Source of the DNA: Planctomycetaceae bacterium | Lineage (GTDB): Bacteria; Planctomycetota; Planctomycetia; Pirellulales; Pirellulaceae | Reading direction: 5' to 3' | Length of the DNA stretch: 20,573 bases | Assembly (NCBI GenBank): GCA_012965455.1 | Contig: DTSG01000574.1 | Span: 1 to 20,573 of the forward strand | Shown: positions 15,646 to 20,573 of the stretch, piece after piece | How the letters are laid out: the number at the start of each line of letters is the position of its first letter | Position numbering within the stretch: position 1 is the first letter of the stretch | The notes under the pieces: generated by a model | What the model saw: only the letters and a program-made list of their open reading frames with translations | Database searches by the model: none | Told to the model about the DNA's origin: nothing | Program-made: the position numbers and the translations under genes

Positions 15646-17034
15646 ATGAACACCTACCATTTGGAAACATCGGTTCACGATCCCATTCATGGGTATATTC
15701 CGTATGTCGACTTAGGTGCTGGTGCGGAGGTCTGTGAGCGCGACATATTACACCACCCTTGGGTACAGCGTCTGCGGCACATTCATCAGCTTCAATCAGC
15801 ATGGTGGGTTTATCCATCAGCAGAGCATTCTCGTTACCCGCATGTTATCGGAGTTATGCATCTAGCGAGCCGCTGGGTTGAGCATCTCTATCCGAGTTTA
15901 AAGTCGGTATGCTCGGACGTTCCCAGTCGTGGATATATTGAAACGTTAATGCGGATGGCGGGTCTATTGCACGACGTGGGTCACGGCCCGTTTGGTCATT
16001 TCTTTGATGAACATTTCTTGCACCAGTTCTCTCTAACCCACGAGTCACTTGGTGCTCACATCATCCGTGACCAACTTGGTGACTTACTTTCCCAACTACG
16101 GGGCAATCCCAACAGCCGCCTAGCGGATGGCGAGCAATTGGATGTTGAGCAGATTGCTTGGATTATTCAGCGGCCAACAACTTCAAGTGATGATCGACAA
16201 CCGAGGTGGATGATTCTGTTGCGGAGTTTACTTAGCGGTATTTACACAATCGACAACATGGATTTTGTGTTAAGAGATGCCTATATGACCGGATACAGTC
16301 AGCGTAGTTACGACATGGATCGCTTAATGCGATATACATTTTTCAGCAACGAGGGGTTAACTCTGCACGACCGCGGTATCCCTGCCCTATTACGGTTCAC
16401 GGCGGCGCGAGCAGAGCTGTTTCGCAATATTTATTATCACCGCCGGGTGCGTGCTATTGATTTAGCATTGAGCGATGTTTTCGAGGATTCAATTGCGGAT
16501 CTATTTCCAGGTGATCCACAACAGCACATGCAAGAGTATTTACATTTTACGGATTCGTCGCTGCTAACGGAGGTTGCAACATGGTCCGCCGCCACAGGAT
16601 CTCATCAATCACTTGGTCGCCGCTGGGATCAAATATTACATTGTCGCATTCCGTGGGAGATGGCCTGTCAGCACACGTTCAGCTTTGGCGAAAATGCAAG
16701 TGAAGGGAGCAGTATTTTCTGCGATGCCGACTATGTAGAATCAAAACTGCGAGATGCTTTACCTGCCGAATTGCAGGACATCGAATTGCGGGTTGATATT
16801 GCTCGTTACTTGAATCGACCACATTCTCAAGGGGAGTCGATTCCACAAAACTATTATATTGATCCTGCGAGCGATTGTATTCAGCCGCTCGTCACACATC
16901 CGCTGGTTGGTCAGCAGGCGATTGTGCAACGCATTTGCCGAGTATTTGCAAGGGACCTGCAACATCGGTCAGCGATAACTGTAGCCCTGGAAAAACTCAC
17001 GGGCCACGGTGCCGATGATTTAACGAATATGTAA
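15646..17034 (+). CDS. HD-domain phosphohydrolase, dGTPase-like (COG1078 type)
   Basis: A 462-residue HD-superfamily phosphohydrolase of the group that includes dGTPase-like enzymes such as EF1143 and, more distantly, SAMHD1. Members hydrolyse dNTPs or other phosphates. The N-terminus has HDPIHGYI (11-18) and RLRHIHQL (42-49). Metal ligands can be placed as His66 (in HSRYPHVIGVMHLA), His109-Asp110 in GLLHDVGHGPFGHFFDE, and Asp203 in TIDNMDFVLRDAYMTG. The last motif is usually LDxDRMDYLLRD, so the first Asp and the Arg are changed here. The C-terminal third is less conserved. The start ATG is preceded by no Shine-Dalgarno, and a weak 5-bp AT stem (15634-15647) overlaps it. It is the first of three plus-strand genes. 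The substrate cannot be fixed from sequence. Confidence 0.88.
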   Translation: MNTYHLETSVHDPIHGYIPYVDLGAGAEVCERDILHHPWVQRLRHIHQLQSAWWVYPSAEHSRYPHVIGVMHLASRWVEHLYPSLKSVCSDVPSRGYIETLMRMAGLLHDVGHGPFGHFFDEHFLHQFSLTHESLGAHIIRDQLGDLLSQLRGNPNSRLADGEQLDVEQIAWIIQRPTTSSDDRQPRWMILLRSLLSGIYTIDNMDFVLRDAYMTGYSQRSYDMDRLMRYTFFSNEGLTLHDRGIPALLRFTAARAELFRNIYYHRRVRAIDLALSDVFEDSIADLFPGDPQQHMQEYLHFTDSSLLTEVATWSAATGSHQSLGRRWDQILHCRIPWEMACQHTFSFGENASEGSSIFCDADYVESKLRDALPAELQDIELRVDIARYLNRPHSQGESIPQNYYIDPASDCIQPLVTHPLVGQQAIVQRICRVFARDLQHRSAITVALEKLTGHGADDLTNM

Positions 17035-17136
17035 TCCCGTGATCGTGTGTGATCATGTACGACTGGTCACCGGGTAGCGGAGTTATGATTATTTCAATAA
17101 GAAGAATTAAGCAACACCGACTAGGAGATAGCAACA

Positions 17137-18222
17137 ATGTTTTTAGGATTTGGCGAAGTGATGATGCGGATTGCGCCTGCGGATAAGTTGCGACTGAGGC
17201 AGGTGTTACCGGGCCGAGTCGAGATTACGTGGGGAGGCGGAGAAGCGAATGTTTGTGCGTCACTGGCAATGCTCGGTAATGAAGTGCGTTACGCAACCGC
17301 TTTGCCTGAAAACGCTTTAGTCGATAGTCTGGTTGCTTCATTACGTGGGCTCGGTGTTGATACATCAGAGATATTGGTGCGGCCAGGTCGTTTAGGAGTG
17401 TACTATGTTGAGTGCGGTGCCAATCAGCGCGGCTCAACAGTCTTATACGACCGCGAGCATAGCAGTGTCTCTTTAGCGGCGGCAGCGGAGTACGATTTCG
17501 CCAGCATTCTTGAGGGGGTACACTGGTTGCATGTATCGGGAATCACTCCGGCAATCAGCGGCGAGGCTTGTGAGGCCAACTTGGCTTTGCTACACGCGGC
17601 TCGAACCGTGGGCGTAAAAATATCGTGTGATTTGAATTATCGTGGCAAACTTTGGAAGTGGCATGCGGAAAAAAATGGCAAGGAGTTAGCGCGCGAATGT
17701 ATGGCTGAGGTGCTGCCATTGGTCGACTTGGTGATTGGCAACGAAGAAGATGCCGCCGACGTTTTGGATATTCACCCAGTCGGCACCGATGTTGCAGTTG
17801 GTGAACTTAATATTGCGGGGTATGAAAACGTCGCTCGGCAGATTGTTCAGCGGTATGACAATGTGAGCCGAGTTGCGATTACATTGCGGGAGAGTATAAC
17901 AGCGGATCACAACAACTGGGGGGCGATGTTGTTGGATGTTGCAGAAGACCAAGTTTGCTTTTCACCGCTCGATGATAAGCAACAATACTCACCTTTCCGC
18001 ATTGGTCACATTGTCGATCGAGTGGGCGGAGGTGATTCATTCGCAGCTGGGTTGTTGCATGCCCTGCATAGCGACAAACTTCAAGGAACACAACAAATTA
18101 TTGACTTTGCCGTTGCAGCGAGTTGTTTAAAACATTCAATAAAAGGTGATTTCAGTTACATTACTGAGGCGGAGGTGCTTGCCTTGGCTGGAGGAAATGC
18201 CAGCGGCAGGGTACAACGGTAG
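17137..18222 (+). CDS. kdgK: PfkB-family sugar kinase, probably 2-keto-3-deoxygluconate kinase
   Basis: A ribokinase/PfkB-family kinase of 361 residues. The closest fit is 2-keto-3-deoxygluconate kinase, which phosphorylates KDG with ATP on the route from uronates and pectin-type sugars to pyruvate and glyceraldehyde-3-phosphate. Seen directly are the substrate lid region WGGGEANVCASLAMLG (32-47), SCDLNYRGKLW (163-173), IGNEEDA (200-206), and the catalytic motif DRVGGGDSFAAGLL (294-307) with base Asp300. The family signature is usually D-T-x-G-A-G-D; Thr and Ala are Arg and Gly here. AGGAG at 17123-17127, nine bases before the ATG, is a good ribosome site. It lies 102 bp after the HD gene and 103 bp before purB. 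Fructokinase or another sugar kinase remains possible. Confidence 0.82.
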   Translation: MFLGFGEVMMRIAPADKLRLRQVLPGRVEITWGGGEANVCASLAMLGNEVRYATALPENALVDSLVASLRGLGVDTSEILVRPGRLGVYYVECGANQRGSTVLYDREHSSVSLAAAAEYDFASILEGVHWLHVSGITPAISGEACEANLALLHAARTVGVKISCDLNYRGKLWKWHAEKNGKELARECMAEVLPLVDLVIGNEEDAADVLDIHPVGTDVAVGELNIAGYENVARQIVQRYDNVSRVAITLRESITADHNNWGAMLLDVAEDQVCFSPLDDKQQYSPFRIGHIVDRVGGGDSFAAGLLHALHSDKLQGTQQIIDFAVAASCLKHSIKGDFSYITEAEVLALAGGNASGRVQR

Positions 18223-18315
18223 TATAGCAATGAAATTGGTTGTCCTCGTTTCATCGCCGCCGTGTCTTACTGTTGGTCGCGGTTAATTAGATAATTAGTT
18301 TGATCTTATCTTGTT

Positions 18316-18319
18316 GGAG
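18316..18319 (+). promoter_or_regulatory. Shine-Dalgarno of purB
   Basis: GGAG with a 6-nt spacer to the ATG at 18326. It selects this ATG over TTG codons at 18311 and 18314 that are in the same frame. Confidence 0.65.
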
Positions 18320-18325
18320 TTAGGC

Positions 18326-19750
18326 ATGGCGCACGATCGTTACGAAAATCCTTTAATTAGTCGTTATGCATCAGCGGAAATGGCTGAGTTGTTTAGTCCC
18401 CAGCGCAAGTTTTCAACTTGGCGACGGATTTGGATCGCCTTAGCTCAGGCACAACAAGAGCTCGGGTTAGGGGTTACAACGGAACAGATCGACCAGCTCC
18501 AGGAGCATGTGGACAACATTGATTTTGATGCGGCCCGCCAATATGAGAATAAATTACGACATGACGTGATGGCTCATGTCCACGCCTACGGAGATGTCTG
18601 CCCAGACGCGCGACCCATCATCCACCTCGGAGCCACAAGTTGTTTCGTAACCGATAATACAGATTTGATTATTTTGCGAGAGGCCCTGGTCGCCGTGCGA
18701 TCTCGCTTGGCCGCTGTGATTGACCAACTAGGCACCTTCGCCGCTGAAACACAGAATTTAGCAACGCTAGGTTTCACTCACCTGCAGCCCGCTCAACCAA
18801 CGACGGTTGGCAAACGCGCTTGTTTGTGGGCCTACGATCTGGCCTTGGATTTAGAGGAAGTGGTACACCGTATTGAACAAATGCAAGCTCGCAGCACCAA
18901 AGGCACCACCGGTACTCAGGCTAGTTTCTTGAAGCTGTTTGCTGGCGACCATGCTAAGGTTAAGGCACTGGAATCGAGTGTGGCAGAAAAACTCGGATTT
19001 ACTACAAGCTACGCAGTTACCGGTCAAACCTACTCGAGGAAAATTGACTCACAAATTTTGGACGTGTTATCCGGCATCGCCCAAAGTTCCCACAAGGCAG
19101 CTTCAGATTTTCGCTTGCTGGCCAACCGCAAAGAACTAGAAGAGCCATTCGAGAAAGACCAGATCGGGTCATCTGCAATGGCTTACAAACGAAATCCGAT
19201 GCGTAGTGAACGAATCTGCTCGTTAGCTAGGTTTGTCATTAGCTTACAATCGAGTACGGCCAATACGATGGCCACGCAATGGCTGGAACGTACATTGGAC
19301 GACAGCGCGAACCGGCGTTTGGTTTTGCCACAAGCATTTTTAGCGACCGATGCAGTATTGATTCTCTATCAAAACATCACTTCTGGATTAGTGACTTATC
19401 CACAGGTTATCGCTAAGAACCTGCTGGCAGAGCTACCATTTATGGCCACAGAAAATATTCTAATGGCTGCCGTTGCAGCTGGTGGTGACCGTCAAGATTT
19501 GCATGAGCGAATTCGGCTGCACAGTTTGGCGGCGGCGGATCGCGTTAAGCAACAGGGTGAAGCAAATGATCTAATGAGTCGACTGGCTGCCGACGAAGCT
19601 TTCGCTAGCGTTGATCTCGACGCCATGATGGATGCTTCACAGTTTGTGGGGCGAGCGCCTGAGCAGGTCGCTGAATTTATCGAGGATGTAGTCGGACCGG
19701 TTCGAGCGGAATATGTTGATGCTGCCGTGACGGCGGAAGTCAATGTATAG
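18326..19750 (+). CDS. purB: Adenylosuccinate lyase, eukaryote-like type
   Basis: PurB removes fumarate from SAICAR and from adenylosuccinate, two steps of purine and AMP synthesis. The 474-residue length is close to human ADSL (484) and longer than the roughly 430-residue Bacillus type. Segments that I recall as nearly the same in human ADSL include RHDVMAHVHAYG, IHLGATSC, GFTHLQPAQPTTVGKR, GTTGTQASFL, GQTYSRK, EEPFEKDQIGSSAM, ERTLDDSANRR and LPFMATENI. Catalytic residues are His152 (in GFTHLQPAQ) and Ser283 of the flexible GSSAM loop. The signature reads GSSAMAYKRN: an Ala (residue 286) stands where Pro is common, but the PROSITE fumarate lyase pattern is still met. It converges with the Fur gene, with only 6 bp between stops. 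Identification is secure. Confidence 0.96.
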   Translation: MAHDRYENPLISRYASAEMAELFSPQRKFSTWRRIWIALAQAQQELGLGVTTEQIDQLQEHVDNIDFDAARQYENKLRHDVMAHVHAYGDVCPDARPIIHLGATSCFVTDNTDLIILREALVAVRSRLAAVIDQLGTFAAETQNLATLGFTHLQPAQPTTVGKRACLWAYDLALDLEEVVHRIEQMQARSTKGTTGTQASFLKLFAGDHAKVKALESSVAEKLGFTTSYAVTGQTYSRKIDSQILDVLSGIAQSSHKAASDFRLLANRKELEEPFEKDQIGSSAMAYKRNPMRSERICSLARFVISLQSSTANTMATQWLERTLDDSANRRLVLPQAFLATDAVLILYQNITSGLVTYPQVIAKNLLAELPFMATENILMAAVAAGGDRQDLHERIRLHSLAAADRVKQQGEANDLMSRLAADEAFASVDLDAMMDASQFVGRAPEQVAEFIEDVVGPVRAEYVDAAVTAEVNV

Positions 19751-19756
19751 TTGGCT

Positions 19757-20260
19757 CTATATTAGATCTTGCTTACGTCGTTGACGCCGAGGTGCTCGAT
19801 TGCATCTTTCACAGATGCCCGAGATGATGAGTCGATGGCCAGAGACGCGGAAGTTTTGATCTTGGGCAACTTGATTTCGAATGGCGAATAATTCTTCGCT
19901 TTGAAACTCGAACAACGTGTCACAACGCGTGCAGTGTAAATGATCATGTTGCGGGTAACCGTAATCGTGCTCGTATACCGCTCGGCCGTCTAATTCAAAA
20001 CGCCGAAGGAGTCCCGCATCTACGAATTCAATAAGTGAGCGGTAAATCGTGGGCCGGCTGACGTATCCTTTTTCACCCTTTGAGGGCAATTGGTCAATTA
20101 GCATGTCGGCGTCAAAATGGTCGTGGCTGGCATATATTGCATCTAATAGATAGCGTCGTTGTTGGGTATTGCGCATACCGCGACTTTGCAAGTACTCCTC
20201 AAACCGCCGCTGGGGCGTCAAAGAAACTTCGACACTTTTTAGGGTGAATTCTGGCTTCAT
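19757..20260 (-). CDS. Fur-family metal-dependent transcriptional regulator
   Basis: A 167-residue Fur-superfamily repressor (Fur, Zur and PerR group). The N-terminal winged helix (about 15-95) has the recognition helix SRPTIYRSLIEFVDAGLL (68-85). The dimerisation half has the metal site HDHLHCTRC (105-113) and a second CERC (150-153). Thus two CxxC pairs for structural zinc are present: Cys110/113 and Cys150/153. GHRLIISGIC (141-150) is typical of the family. A basic tail (RRQRRK) ends the protein and may add DNA affinity. Whether it senses iron, zinc or peroxide cannot be told. It starts with ATG 15 bp after the stop of flgM, with no clear Shine-Dalgarno, so it is probably translated from the flgM transcript. 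Confidence 0.92.
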   Translation of the reverse strand: MKPEFTLKSVEVSLTPQRRFEEYLQSRGMRNTQQRRYLLDAIYASHDHFDADMLIDQLPSKGEKGYVSRPTIYRSLIEFVDAGLLRRFELDGRAVYEHDYGYPQHDHLHCTRCDTLFEFQSEELFAIRNQVAQDQNFRVSGHRLIISGICERCNRAPRRQRRKQDLI

Positions 20261-20275
20261 AGAACTTTAGCGAGA

Positions 20276-20566
20276 CTAGCCAATTTCATCGAGTAGACGG
20301 TCGACGGCAATATTCATTTTTTCTTCAGTTTCATATGTCCCTGAATCAATTGCTTCACGAATTTGGTCAACGCGATCGATGCGGATTTCTGGTAATTCGT
20401 GTATCTGACTGACCAAATCTGCTGCTTGACTAGCAATCTCCGCTTCAGGTGATATTTCTACCTGATCGGTCGGATTGGTGATAGCCGTAGATTGAGTGGC
20501 TTTAGCTGATTCAACTCGATTCGTAGGGCTAACACCTTGCGAACCATGGATACCATTTACTTGCAT
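20276..20566 (-). CDS. flgM: Anti-sigma-28 factor FlgM
   Basis: A 96-residue FlgM-type anti-sigma factor. FlgM binds the flagellar sigma factor (FliA, sigma-28) and holds it inactive until the hook-basal body is complete and FlgM is exported through it. The N-terminal half is polar and likely disordered, as expected. The C-terminal sigma-binding part is clear: DQVEISPEAE (34-43), LPEIRIDRVDQIREAIDSG (58-76), TYETEEKMNIAVDRLLDEI (77-95). This matches the family pattern of LPxIRxDKVxxIKxxI followed by GxY. The start ATG at 20566 is near the window edge and the gene is complete. It shares a strand and a 15-bp gap with the Fur gene. Its usual partners flgN and flgK are not visible, but sequence to the right is not shown. 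Confidence 0.92.
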   Translation of the reverse strand: MQVNGIHGSQGVSPTNRVESAKATQSTAITNPTDQVEISPEAEIASQAADLVSQIHELPEIRIDRVDQIREAIDSGTYETEEKMNIAVDRLLDEIG

Positions 20567-20573
20567 TACAATT

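Noticed and set aside
17038..17058. Hairpin-like CGTGATC/GATCATG between the HD gene and the sugar kinase
   Set aside because: Seven pairs including a wobble, no T tract, and overlapping GATC palindromes make chance likely.

Overview
The window looks like chromosomal DNA of a member of the Planctomycetota, probably a Pirellula-type planctomycete. The main evidence is an exported protein ending in a TIGR03000-type domain (largely a planctomycete family), a zinc-ribbon/transmembrane/beta-sandwich protein, large exported proteins of planctomycete style, weak or absent Shine-Dalgarno sequences on many genes, and a eukaryote-type adenylosuccinate lyase. A flgM gene implies a flagellated cell. Base composition is near balanced by eye. 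I see no rRNA, tRNA, insertion sequence, prophage or CRISPR array, and no clear sign of transfer.

Left part (about 300-7400), all on the minus strand. Read in the direction of transcription it holds an HpcH/HpaI-type aldolase, a secreted TIGR03000 protein, a strong intrinsic terminator, then asd, truA, a GT4 glycosyltransferase, a soluble Ser/Thr protein kinase with atypical motifs, and accA. The last five could form a loose transcription unit (gaps about 40-140 bp). It mixes housekeeping functions: lysine/threonine/methionine precursors, tRNA pseudouridylation and malonyl-CoA synthesis, with surface glycan and signalling genes.

Middle part (7400-15100). An exported protein-L-isoaspartate methyltransferase with an extra C-terminal beta-sandwich domain (plus) converges on a membrane-anchored alpha/beta hydrolase with a long helical N-terminal half (minus). 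Divergent from the hydrolase is a pair of plus-strand membrane proteins: a small two-helix protein and a zinc-ribbon protein with one membrane span. That pair converges on a large secreted protein of unknown function (minus). This block is mostly cell-envelope material.

Right part (15100-20573). After a 559-bp divergent intergenic region come three plus-strand genes: an HD-domain phosphohydrolase of the dGTPase-like family, a PfkB-type sugar kinase (probably 2-keto-3-deoxygluconate kinase) and purB. purB converges, with only 6 bp between stop codons, on a Fur-family regulator that lies 15 bp downstream of flgM on the minus strand.

Most of the window is ordinary chromosome. The items most worth a second look are the exported methyltransferase fusion, the flgM-fur pairing, the non-RD kinase with a DFA motif, and the human-type adenylosuccinate lyase. 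I found no clearly new multi-gene system.
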